Shown here: positions 1 to 12,000 of the stretch, in pieces | Layout: the number at the start of each line of letters is the position of its first letter | How positions within the stretch are numbered: the stretch's first letter is position 1 | NCBI GenBank assembly: GCA_030867875.1 | Contig: JAOWCC010000064.1 | Coordinates: 36,168,802-36,232,801 of the forward strand | DNA: 64,000 nt | DNA from: Actinernus sp. WN-2022 | Lineage: Eukaryota; Cnidaria; Anthozoa; Actiniaria; Actinernidae | Reading direction: 5' to 3' | Position numbers and translations under genes: made by a program | Notes under the pieces: generated by a model | What the model was told of the DNA's origin: nothing | Database searches by the model: none | Seen by the model: the letters and a program-made list of their open reading frames with translations, nothing else

Positions 1-374
1 TCAAATCGATAAATATTCTACTATTCAACTATTCACTTGACGTAGAATCGATGTTAATAATAAAAATGTTTGACCATATATACACTTTCAATATTTTCAA
101 TATTGGGCAAGGATGAATCCTTCAAAGTGTTTATCAGGTCAAACCTTTTTTATCACTAATATCGATTGTTCATCAAGTGAACAGTTGACTACAGAGGTTT
201 ATATTAATAATACATTCAAGCCGGTGACGTAAAACATGGAATCGTTTATTATACAAAAATATACCGGTACAGATAAATGACCTTTTGTAAACATCTGTTA
301 TAGTTGAAGGTTATATTTATAATATATTCAAGCCTGTGACGTAAAACCGGTCTTCATTTATTGTACAAAAACAA
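1..374. repeat. Degenerate inverted and direct repeats at left edge
   Basis: Arms 27-75 and 137-187 are about 80% complementary, forming a foldback. A further diverged direct repeat pairs about 199-290 with about 310-400 (both contain tgacgtaaaac and agataaatgacct). The arm sequence resembles the foldback at 52431-52876. Upstream MYO7A intron is assumed here; no exon is visible. Confidence 0.6.
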
Positions 375-760
375 ACTGGTAGAGATAAATGACCTGCTGT
401 AGAACATACTGGTAGAGATAAATGACCTGCTGTACAACATACTGGTAGAGATAAATGACCTGCTGTACAACATACTGGTAGAGATAAATGACCTGCTGAC
501 TACAACATACTGGTAGAGATAAATGACCTGCTGTACAACATACTGGTAGAGATAAATGACCTGCTGTACAACATACTGGTAGAGATAAATGACCTGCTGT
601 ACAACATACTGGTAGAGATAAATGACCTGCTGTACAACATACTGGTAGAGATAAATGACCTGCTGTACAACATACTGGTAGAGATAAATGACCTGCTGTA
701 CAACATACTGGTAGAGATAAATGACCTGCTGTACAACATACTGGTAGAGATAAATGACCT
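375..760. repeat. 33-bp minisatellite, about 12 copies
   Basis: The unit is 33 bp (contains ctggtagagataaatgacct, then gctgtacaacata), almost perfect across copies, with one 36-bp copy near 490-525. Its unit length is a multiple of three, so long open frames appear on the minus strand; they are repeat translations, not genes. Confidence 0.95.
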
Positions 761-1040
761 TTTATAAACATCTATGTTATATCTGAAGGTTATATCAGTG
801 ATTTTACCAAATATTTTGTCTAAATCAGAAAACGGTTTCATTCACAAGGAAAAAGAAATGAAAGTAAATTACCTAATTTACGGTTACAAGATTTCGATTC
901 ACTTTCGAATGTAAGAAACTAATAAAGTAAGTAGGCCTTCTAGGAGTTAAAGTGCATATGAAGCGAAATTAAGTTGATCTAATGTTAAAATGCTTTCGAA
1001 ATGAGGAATAATAGTATTTTCCGTTTGTCAACATCTCATC

Positions 1041-2010
1041 TCGTTTCAGAGATATTCAGGTTTTTGTAATATGCAAATGAGATGACCTGTGACGTCATAT
1101 TGTTTGCACAGCCTGGAGACAAATCACAAAAAGAAGAATATCTCTGCAGATATGGAATAAAAATTACTGAAACTTTGCACATGTATGACACTATGGAAAG
1201 TACACATCACTGTGGAAATTATGGTGTTGCCATTGAAACCCTCATGGCCCCACGCACCTTTCACCTTGAATATAAAATTCCAATAATAATAATAATGTCT
1301 TTATTCACCTAATAAAATATATATGAGATGTTACAATATTTAAGAATAGAAATCTCAAAAATTTAATGCACATAGCTCACAATTAAGGACATACTAATTT
1401 ATACTTAAAGATTAGCCTATTAATAAAGCTATTTTTGAAACGCTCGGTGTTTACTTTCGGCATGAAACAACTTTTTGACCTTAGACGAATCCTTAAACCT
1501 AGGTAGAAGTGTAAAAAGTAGGTGTGTCGAGTTATTGCTGATCTTATGAAATAGTTTTCTATCAGCTTTCTCCAAAAGTTGGTGAATAAGATATAAATTA
1601 GACGTATACCGCCTCTTGTAGCATCTCTTGAGAAAACATTGCACAGTTGATAAGTCCGCTTGTTACAAAAAATAATTTGCTTAAACTACTCACATACAAT
1701 GCCTACATTGTTCCAAATCTTATTTTGGACTCACACCAAAAAAATTGTGTTTGACAAAGGAGAAATTAGGGAAGATTGTGTTATTTGTAGTGGAAGCCTG
1801 GGGCCAGAGTGTTTCCATGGCAACATAATAATTTGCACAATGATGTGTATTTTCCATAGTACCACATATGTGCAAAGTTTCAATATTTTTTTCCAATATT
1901 TGTAGAGATATTCTTCATTTGTGATTTGTCTCCAAGGCTGTGCAAACAATATGACGTCATAGGTCATCTCATTTGAATATTACAAAAACCTGAATAGCTC
2001 TGAAACGTTT
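1041..2010. mobile_element. Foldback element with about 215-bp inverted arms
   Basis: Left arm 1041-1256 and right arm 1795-2010 are reverse complements at roughly 85%, sharing aggtttttgtaatat, gatgacct and gacgtcatattgtttgcac. A LINE remnant sits in the loop. No transposase is seen, so it is non-autonomous. Confidence 0.8.
1280..1645 (-). mobile_element. LINE C-terminal remnant
   Basis: The minus-strand frame ADRKLFHKISNNSTHLLFTL then LP resembles the C-terminal tail found after the reverse transcriptase in some anthozoan non-LTR elements (from memory). On the minus strand the end is AT-rich with (ATT)n at 1283-1300. Only a short 3' remnant is left. Confidence 0.5.
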
Positions 2011-2289
2011 TCGAGTTAAATGTACAATCATACTGCATGATTCAATTTAGCTCGCAAGGCGTCAACTTCACTGACCAAATGCCAAAGTAAATTATTCTTT
2101 GCAAAGTTCTCTACTTAGTTGGATATTAAAGTCCTGTTTTCATTCATTGTCTATTTGATATTTACCGTAAAATGATTTAATTCATGCGAAGTACTTGACT
2201 TCTTTATTAAATTGTCATTGACAACTGACAGTGCACTCAGTTTGATTATAAAAAGGGTTAGAGACTTTATGTTTGTGCTTTATCGGCAA

Positions 2290-2530
2290 ATATAGTCAAG
2301 ACATGCACTTGCTGACTGTACTTATTTTTCACGCTCGAGGTCTTGAAAAACTGCGTATACTCGAGCGGAACACGAGTGCATTTAACAGCTTTTCAAGACC
2401 TGGAAAGTGCATTATTTTGTTATATAAAATTCGATCTATAAGAAAGAAATGCTCGAGCGTGCATTATAAGAAAATCAAGCACGCCGAGCAGCCAACGAAA
2501 TCACGCGTTCTTAGGATGCTCACGTAATTT
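2290..2530. mobile_element. Short copy of the repeat at 49735-51235
   Basis: Shares agcttttcaagacct and gaaagtgcatta with 49720-49750 and then aaagaaatgctcgagcgtgc through ttaggatgctcacgtaat with 51146-51230. The two ends are joined here with the 1.4-kb middle missing, which suggests an internally deleted copy. Confidence 0.65.
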
Positions 2531-2609
2531 ATATGATAAAAAACGACTTTGCAAATGTATTTAACTCTAGTAATCGGGGACACGAATTCCTCGGTGGAAT
2601 TGGAATTTA

Positions 2610-2705
2610 GGTTGGTTTATGAGGAGGAAAAGCTAGTGCGAGATACCCACAAACTCAACTCACATGCAGAGGTGAGTGCTTAACACTGCACCACTCCAAC
2701 TCTCT
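2610..2705 (-). mobile_element. Degenerate tRNA-derived SINE
   Basis: Resembles the better-preserved copy at 28319-28485: aaactcaactcacatgc followed by a shortened gaggtgagtgcttaac and ctgcaccac. The B-box part is deleted. It ends about 140 bp before exon 1. Confidence 0.6.
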
Positions 2706-2844
2706 TACTTTCAGCGTTGTACAGTGTAATACCATCCCCCATACATGGAACTTATCTCGCAGTTGTTCTCTTATCATTGCGAGACTATAGTTGGGGAGAA
2801 CATTGCACAGCGTTCCGGCGCCTTTAACGTGATGTTTGCCGCAG

Positions 2845-3030
2845 GTTCCGTACGACCAGCTGAAGCAAGCATTCACTAGCCGATCCACGTTCGCCAGGGG
2901 AGAGATGATCTTCTCGCCTGTCGCAACAGACAAGGCCCTGGATATTAGGGACGCGTTTGTCAAGGGAATCTACGGAAGGGTATTCATCTGGATCGTGAAC
3001 AAGATCAACAAAACCATCTTTAGACCACTT
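2845..3030 (+). CDS. MYO7A: MYO7A exon 1 of window: motor domain, upper 50K region
   Basis: Sixty-two codons, phase 0 to 0, between a gccgcag acceptor and gtgagt donor. Reads [10 protein letters not shown] through [20 protein letters not shown], the helix found just before switch II in class VII myosins. Being phase 0 and internal to the motor, it must have upstream coding exons (P-loop, switch I) left of the window; none is seen in 1-2844. Confidence 0.95.
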
Positions 3031-6000
3031 GTGAGTCGGTAGTTTCTAGGCAAACGACTAGTTAAATTAAGCATTAGGTCTGGTTGTGACATTTGAGTGT
3101 TTTCTTTTCTTCGGAAAACAGTAGTGGTCGCATGGGAAATATGGGCCAATTCTCTTTGGGTGACTTTAAGGATCTGAGTTGGCTACTGAACAACAATATT
3201 TGTTCTCAAATGCTTGTGTAATACGGATACCTAAATCTAATGATGTGTTTGTTTCCTGTAAATTGTACACTAGATGTCAGTTATGGACAGCTTGGTTCTC
3301 ATGACATGGTTGCACCTATTGTTACACAGCAAAAGAGCTACAGGAACAACCATGTATATGACGTCATAAGATCCAAGATGGCGGCACCCGTGGAATTCAA
3401 ATGCGATTTATGTACAGAAAAACACAGCTTTAGATTTAGGTATCCATAACAAACATTTGCAAGCCAACATTGTTTTTCAATGGAGGTTCTCTTTAGAGAC
3501 GATGGCACAAGTCTTGCAACATCAATCTTTAAAAATACAACAACTGCACATGAAACCTTGTAGTCGCGCACATTTCGGCTATTGCCAGTAAATCACAGTC
3601 TAACTTTACATTATATTAAGCAGAGATAATGAACTTCAGAAAGTAAATCACTCTAAATTTCGCCGGCATCAACAGGGCTTTGCCTAAATCCTATTTTGAT
3701 GTATTTTTCGAAAACTTGGGCGTGACTAGTAATAAAAGACAAAGACAAATGACAGAAACAATAAACCTGCCATAACGTTTCTGTTGTGAAGTGATTCTGT
3801 TCTAAACTGAGCCAAGGGATGGCCTATTACCGGCCTGGCTGGAAATGAAACTAATAAATATTGAATTTATCAAATTGATTTGTCCCACAACAGGAGGATC
3901 CCTGTGCCGACCGAACATCCATAGCAGTGTTGGATATTTTTGGCTTCGAGAACTTCAATACCAACAGGTATAATAGTATAACTCCAGGCTGGTGTACACG
4001 TGTAAAGCAAGCGCAAGCGCAATGAAATGAAAACGTTTTCAGGCGCTTGCTTCACGAATTCACACTTCCTGGATTAATAAATATGAGATGAGTGCAAACA
4101 CAATCAAATTAGCGTTTTATCAACAGGAAACCTTGCCTCCACGGCTCAATTTTAACCAAGTTGAGACTCGTCCGCCATCTTGGAAACGCATTTCATTTTT
4201 TAATATCTCTTGCGCTTGCGTTTGACATGTGCATCGATTGCGCTTGAATTAGATGTGTGAACATGAATTGCGTTTGACGTGTGAACATCGATTGCGCTTG
4301 CATTAGACGTGTGAACATAAATTGCGCTTGCGTTTGACGTGTGAACATCGATTGCGCTTGCATTAGACGTGTGAACATCGATTGCGCTTGCGTTTGACGT
4401 GAACATTGATTGCGTTTGACGTGTGAACATCAATTGCGCTTGTGTTTAGCGTGTGAATATCTCTTGCGCTTGCATTTGTCATTTGAGAGCACTAAAGAAA
4501 TGTCAAAATCATGCACCTTCGGCTTGTGCTTTCAACATTTCTCTCGAGTTGTCCCTGTCGTTATATCGTAGCTATGTTATGAGATAAGGCTTATGTATTT
4601 GTTAAATAACAGGTGAGGGTATAATATCAACCATACCTAATATCTACCATACCTCAAGTTGGATATTAACTCACGTTAGATCAGACTTTCATAATTTGAA
4701 AGCAAACTATTTTTTTTTTTCACCCAGTAGAACTAGTTTGAGGGATGCACGAATGACATGCACAGTGTTACGTAAAACAACATGATGTTTTGTGTTCATA
4801 AAGTGTAACTGAAAATGTACAGGAAAGTTATTTCTTACTCTTTCGAGGCTACAAAATCTGGTCTGCTCATCAAGCTACGGGTACCTCTTTTAACTGTGCG
4901 ACATTTATGTAATTCTATGTCTTTGCTTTTATTCCTCAGTTTTGAACAACTGTGCATCAACTATGCCAACGAGAACTTGCAACAGTTCTTTGTGAAACAC
5001 ATATTCAAACTGGAGCAGGTGCGAGTAATGTACATAAATATGATACCGTGGGTAAACGAACACAGTTACGATAGAGCAGATTTCGTATAAGTGGGACAAA
5101 CTACAGCACTGACTACAGCACGGTTACCGTACGGCATACCGAAACATTGAAATGGTTTTCCATTGTTTTTGTCCTGCTGATCCAATCAAATCACAGAGTT
5201 ACAGTTAAGCACGGTTACGAACAACCGTAGTTTGTTCCACTGATACGAAATCTGTTCTAGTTTTACTGTTGTATGTCCTGCACGATTTGCGTCATCGCAT
5301 GGTTAAAATTTGTTTTGGTTCCACCGCGAAGCGCTAACCGAGTAACAACAACGAACTAAAAATAGTCAAGCGGCAGAGCCTAGAAGACGAGGAAAATTGT
5401 GAGTGAAAAGTGATTATAGGGCGCTATCACGCGTCGATCTTGTGCTAGGGGTAACGCAATCGATCTCGTGCGAGGGGTCACGCAATTGATCTCGTGCGAG
5501 CGGTCACGCAATCTATCGTATGTCCTTATTTCCAATGGTAATCAATCAATCAATCAATCAATAACCTTTATTTTAACACGATAATTATTAAAGCTTACAG
5601 CTTGTGGGGTCGTGTATAACTAAATATATATACAATGATTATAAGATTATAATAATATAAAAACATCTAACGGACAAATTAAATAACTACTATCTAAATT
5701 TATTTACAATAATTAAAAGAAATAATGCTTTAAAGTTAAAATATGAATTATGTATATAAATATTCCCCTAGTCTAAATTTAGTAGTCTGCACTGAATTAG
5801 TAGAGAAGTTAAAATCTTTAAAAGTATCCATCTTTACTACTTTGTTTGATAGTGCCTTGGTGCATGAAGTAACAATGCTAGTGTTCTTTGATATTAATGC
5901 GTTCCACAATGTTGAGCCTCTATAGGCAATGGAGTGTTTCATGTAACGTGTATTGAAACGTGGCGTAATAAGTTGGTCAGTAGCACGGAAAGAATATTTT

Positions 6001-9000
6001 GGTTGGCGCTTTTCAATTATGCCTGACATAACTGTAGGTAACCTATTTAGGTAGGCTTTGTGAATTAATTTAACAATAGCTAACTTATAGTTATCGAATA
6101 GCGTTGACCATTTAGCGTGATTTAGTACGTCTTTAGAAGGCATATCCCTTGGTAAGTTGAATATTATTCGTGCAGCCCTACAGTGTAATCTTTCAAGAGA
6201 GTTAAAATTATCTATACAATTACACCCTCCCCAGGCTACTAGCCCGTACGTAACGGATGGCAGAAAAACTTTACAATAAAACGATTGGAGAATGTCTGTT
6301 GATAAAAATCTTGATCGCTTCAAAAGATCTAACTTCCCTGCAAAGTTCTTTTTGAGTTGGAGCGTGTGAGCTGTCCAGCTAAGTTTGTTATCTATAGTCA
6401 TCCCTAGTAGGCGCGTCTGTGAAACCCACTTAATGACCGAGCTTCCTACGTACACAGGAGCCATAGGGCCCATACAGCTACTTCTACTTAACAACATGGC
6501 TTCACATTTCTTAGGGTGTGGTGTAAGGTTATTTTTAATACACCATTCATAGAGTTCCTTTAACGCGAGGTTGAGTTCTTCAATGACCTCGTCCGCTGAT
6601 TTACCGGAACAAAATATTGTAGTGTCGTCAGCGTACATGTAGACAGACCCCGATTTCACTGATGTTGGAAGGTCATTTGTATAGAGAACAAATAGTGTTG
6701 GGCCTAATACTGAACTCTGGGGTATACCAAATGTAACTGGAAGCTTCGCCGATTCTGTTCCGTTAACGTTTGTGTATTGGTTCCTGTCTTTCAAATAGTT
6801 CTTCAGCCACGCAAACAGGGGACCGTTGATGCCAAAATTGTCCTTAAGTTTAGTTTCTAGAATTGGGTCAGAATACGAGAAACTGAGCAGTCGTCGTAAA
6901 ACACTTTCCTTATCTGTATTTCCTCGAATGAATGAGAGAGATAATCTTTCAGTTTTACCTGCAAGTCGTGGTTAAATCTATACAGAAAGTGCTCTGTTTC
7001 ATAAGACATAGATATTGCTTTATTTGGACCTTGCAAAATAAAGAACTACCCCCTAAACGAAGGCAAGCAGAATCTCTGAATAACTTTCGACGATTGCTCA
7101 ACTTACATTTTAATCATTAATTAACAATACGGCATTCGTGGAAAGCAGGCTTAATTAGTTGATTCTGAATGGTTGTAGTTTAATGGTTTAGTTTAATATT
7201 ATATAGGTTATATATTATTCCCCCTTTTTAATAGTGTTTTATTATCCTATTGTAAAGACCTGATGGATTTTTACCGTGTATAAATAAAAAAAATACATCG
7301 ACTTTTATCCAAATAAATTATAATAAGTAAACATGAAAAGTAACACTCTAAATACTCTACTAACCCCCTGACCACCAATATTGCAAGGATTTAGATAAGG
7401 TTATTATACAGTGGGATACATTGTAATTCGTCTCTCTTGGTCTTGACGACAAAGAGGCTGGACTGATAATGACTGCCTTATATGCCCCTTATTTATAGGA
7501 GGAATACGATAAAGAGGTCATCAGATGGCAGCACATCGCCTTTGTGGACAATCAGCGCATACTCAACCTGCTAGCACAGAAACCAATGAACATCGTGGCG
7601 ATCGTTAACGAAGAAAGCAGATTCCCCAAGGTTCGTACTTATGTTTGGTTTTGTCTGAGGTGTGATCGAATAATCAGCTGTGGTATCCCTTGTGACCACT
7701 TTTCTATGAAGTGAAAGCTAGCTGGAGTGGCGAAACAAAAAAACAAACATATCAACATTAGCGTTGAACACAGCAGCCTCTTCTGCTGAGAAAAACTGTG
7801 CCGAATAAGCCAAGAAGGAGGCCGTATTTCAGCCTCGTAAGTGAGGTAGTGCAAATACGAGACTCGGTCACCAACCGATTTATACCGGTTTATTTAAGAA
7901 ACACTTGGTAAAAATGGGGATTTTGGAGTAATGGCCAATCAGCTTTTTCCGCGCGCTCACTGGACGTTTCCTTGAACTGAAAACTCTAAGATGAAAGAAT
8001 GCAATCTTTGATCGGACCTGTAAGCGAAATAAATTAAGTTTTTCGTCGAATGTAGTATAATAAAGAATTCAGGCAAAAAAAAATTGACGAGTAGAAATTT
8101 CCATCGTATGGTAACTGTTGATCCAGAACGCTGTTCTTTTGGAACGTTTTGGAGATCGATGTACCGCTGAGGTTTCTTCGAACATTTCACGTCAATACAA
8201 TGGTTCGCTTTTGAGTTACACATTTTTAAATTTTGTGACAGCCCATACATTTGGCCAGCCAGTTTAAAATTTTAAGTTTGATAAACATTTCAAAAGTGAT
8301 AGCTAAATTGGTTTGAATAGAAAGCGAATCATAACTTTGTCGGCTGCATGCCTACTAAAGCTGTACACCAAAATGTTGGTCATTTAAACTATTCTTGCCT
8401 GCTCTATACACAATATCTAAAATATTTTACTAATATTGTATTTCCTGAAGGTAAGTTTGTTTGACGTCTGTGAAAACACACTATTACACAAACTTTCGTA
8501 TAATAATCTCTTATTATTATCAAAATACGCGGCCAAATATAGGCACGTGTATCGGGCTGCAAACGACCTCTGGTGCAACCCTGTATCTCATACGGTCTTA
8601 CTATCCATTTAGGCCAATCAGATTTTTGCGCTGACGCGGGAAGCCATTCAAGTGCAAATCCCGCCAACGAGTAATCAGTTTGAAGCACTCACGGAACCTC
8701 ACTTAAAGCAATACGCAAAAAAATGAAAAGATATCTGTGAAAATGGCAAACTTTAAAGATGAAAAAATGCCAGAATTCATTTGGTCTCGTATTTTGATAA
8801 TAATACTAACGAAATAACTTTTGTCAGGTTATTTTTGTAGCTCTTGTAGTACTTCTCGCTACGCTCGGGCTGCAAATGGTACTACGCGGGAACCCTGTGG
8901 TACTACGCGGGCTAAAAAAAACAACATGCCCACCGAAAGAAATGAATCCCTGCATCACAAGAAATATCACACTAAAATTAGTAAGTTTACCGTGTTTGAG

Positions 9001-12000
9001 AAGGTTTGGATAAATACGAACAGCACATCAAACTTTCAAAAATAGCACAAACAAGAGAGAGTGCCGGTGTGGATTTGGAGGATGCTGTTCCTCAAAGCCA
9101 TACATTCTCTCTTTATATTTTCCGGGTTTCGGAAACATTGCCACATTTTTATTATCAAATCAATCTTCCTCAACTCGGTAAACCGGGGTTCATTTCTTAA
9201 TCAAAATTTTTTTTTACACTCGGTCCCAGTGCGGCTCCCTCAACTCCGAAACGATTCAATGGATCTGGTTACGAGATAGAGATTAGTTGAATTAACCTCT
9301 ATCCTTAAATGGGAAACACGCTTGAAATAATGATAATCATTATTCTTATGACATTCTTAAAACCAGTCAAGGATAACGATAAACATTTGTCACATTCGGA
9401 ACGGCGATAGACCGGCTTAGTAGTCATGCACTACACTGCAGTACACGCAAAGGGTTACGAGTTCGAGCCCGAGCAGGCCAGGAGCGCTGAACAAAAATTA
9501 TCGTTTACCTTCTCTTCTTGTTTACCTGTGAACTCTAGGTGAGTGAGAACCCGTCGTTTACTCGTGAACTCGTCCGATGGTTAGGGTTAGGTTTGTGGTT
9601 CGGGTTAGGATTTGTCTTAGAATAAACAGTAGTAGTTTTCAAGCGTGTTTTCCATTTGAGGATAAGTCGTTAATACAACGGGGAAACTGCATTGATCAAT
9701 GATATGATTCCGTAACTTGTAACATCAACAGGGAACGGACGCGACAATGTTACAGAAACTGCAGTCAAATCACAAGAACAACGAGCTGTACATCCCACCG
9801 AGAAACACCACGGACATGACGTTTGGAATCCAGCATTTTGCTGGCACTGTGTTCTACAATTCTAAAGGTCAGCGGTGTTGATATTGAAGACGAATTATAG
9901 TCTTACCAGCTGATTCTTCCCCTGCGCTTCCGGTCTCAATTAGCTAATCAGCGCCATCTCTGTCACATTGCCAGCAGTTCAATTTATCGGTTTGATTCTC
10001 CACAGATTTCAAACTGGAGAAGAAGCGTATTCAGAGAATATCGTCGAAAAAGGGAGAAATTGTTAATGTTTACTTTTTGGAATGAGAAAATGACTGAGTT
10101 AACTCTAAGAGTCTAGATCTACGGCCGACTTTGACAAATCATGCTTTGCGCGCTCCGTGGCGGACTCGGCTTGGACGTGATGGACTGCATTACAGTCTGC
10201 TTACACTTCACAAGTTTAGTAAAACAATGTTTTAATATTAGTGTCACTTTTTTGTCCAAGTGTAAATGGTAACCGGACCGGAGACACTTAGACAACTAGA
10301 ACCAATCAGATTGCAGATCGAAAACAAAACACTCCAACTTACGGTTATTTGAGCCAATCAGTGTAGAGTATAAAACAATAGCATTTCGACTTGCTCGGGC
10401 TTCGATCTTGTAAAAGGTACATTTCGTGGACTTGTTCTGAAATCAAAGTCTTTTGAAAAGCGCGTGGATGTGCTAGTATTTGTAAGTTGGGATGTTTTAT
10501 TTTCGTTTTGCAATGTGTTTAGTTCTCGTTGTCTAAGTACCCCCGGTTTCAGTAGTCGCACTGTAAGTTCATTTTTATATAGCCTGCTTGCAGGCGGTGG
10601 AGGGTGTTTTTTCGCGCAGCAAACGGATCATCGAAGCGGCCGCCATATTGGCCGAGCGTGATTGAGACCTGGGATCGAATGACAAATGGAGGGGGGAGGG
10701 GGAGAAGCAGAAAGGAAAGACCGCCTGCACGAAAACCCCTGGTTTCTGAGTACAAAAGTTAGATCCCGTCTACCAGCGGACGGGGTATATGATTGGCTGA
10801 AATGGTGTCAATCAAAGCTTATCGCGGCAAGTGTTGAAAGCAAGAACAGAAAGGAATAAGTGTAGCCTGCGAAGCGGCGTAACTAGAATAAGTGTTGTGT
10901 ACTGAGCTTGCAGTTGATAAAATATGGCGAGTAATACAAAAAGCTTTGTCTTTTTTTGAAGACTAAGGTAAAGTACCCTGGTTCCAGAGGTTTTCTAGAG
11001 AGAACAGCCACGGAGAAAGAGCCGCGAAGGCGGCGATCGGCGAAGGTTTGTTGTCGAGTTCTCTTGTCGCAAGTTCCTAAACATCATACTCTTTCCAAAG
11101 CGCCAGAAGGTCTTTACATAGAAGTAGGCTCTGTATATAGCTTCCTCCTGCTCCGTTTTCAAAGTTATCTCCTTCGCCTTTACCCTGGTTCCAGAGGTTT
11201 TCTAGAGAGAACACAGCTGCTCGCTTAATTCTTTCTCCGTGGCTGGTGCAGGTGGAAGCTAAACAGAGCCTAGGCTCCTACATGTAGGTATAGATGTCAT
11301 AGATCTGGCTGTGCTTTCGACAGGCTTTGGAAAGAGTATGATATTTACGGTAAAGAGAACTCGACAACGACCCGTGATTTAATTCGCCACTGAAAAGTAT
11401 TATTGTCGGCCAAATTGCAGAGATGCAATCCGGCTATTGACTTCACGGCCGTTCAACTAGGAAATATTCAGAAATCCGCCTCAATACATTTATGCAACGG
11501 TCGTCCATTTCTTTCGGCAAACATTCACTAAGATGGACTTCGATTTCTCAGAGAAAGAGCTTCTTGTTTCTACTCTCTCGTTAGGGTTGACGATCACAAC
11601 ATTTACCTGGACAAACAAACTACGAGTGCAAAGTACACACGAGTTCTTCAATATCGAGTTCTGAGAAAACATTGTCTCCATCGGAGTTTTCTTTGAAGTT
11701 TAGATAATTTTTCGATCCTGTATTTGTCCTCTGAACCTTTTTTTTTATGCGAGCTTAATTGTTTTTAAGGAAGGAAGCAGCCTGGTTCGCCAGACTGCTG
11801 CTGTGGTGCTGGACTGCTCTCTATCTATGACTTTTTGTAATGTTGGTATGTAATCGGAGGATTTGCAAACTCCTTGACTTTGAGAGACTGATGGAGCGAA
11901 CGCAACAAGCTAAAACCGAACTGACTACATATATATTCTTCCTATATTCTAAAGTGGTACTGTCGTAGTCCTTTCCATGTAGAACTTTGAACAAAAATAG

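Noticed and set aside
358..841. Frames with SFISTSMLYSR repeats
   Set aside because: Translation of the 33-bp minisatellite.
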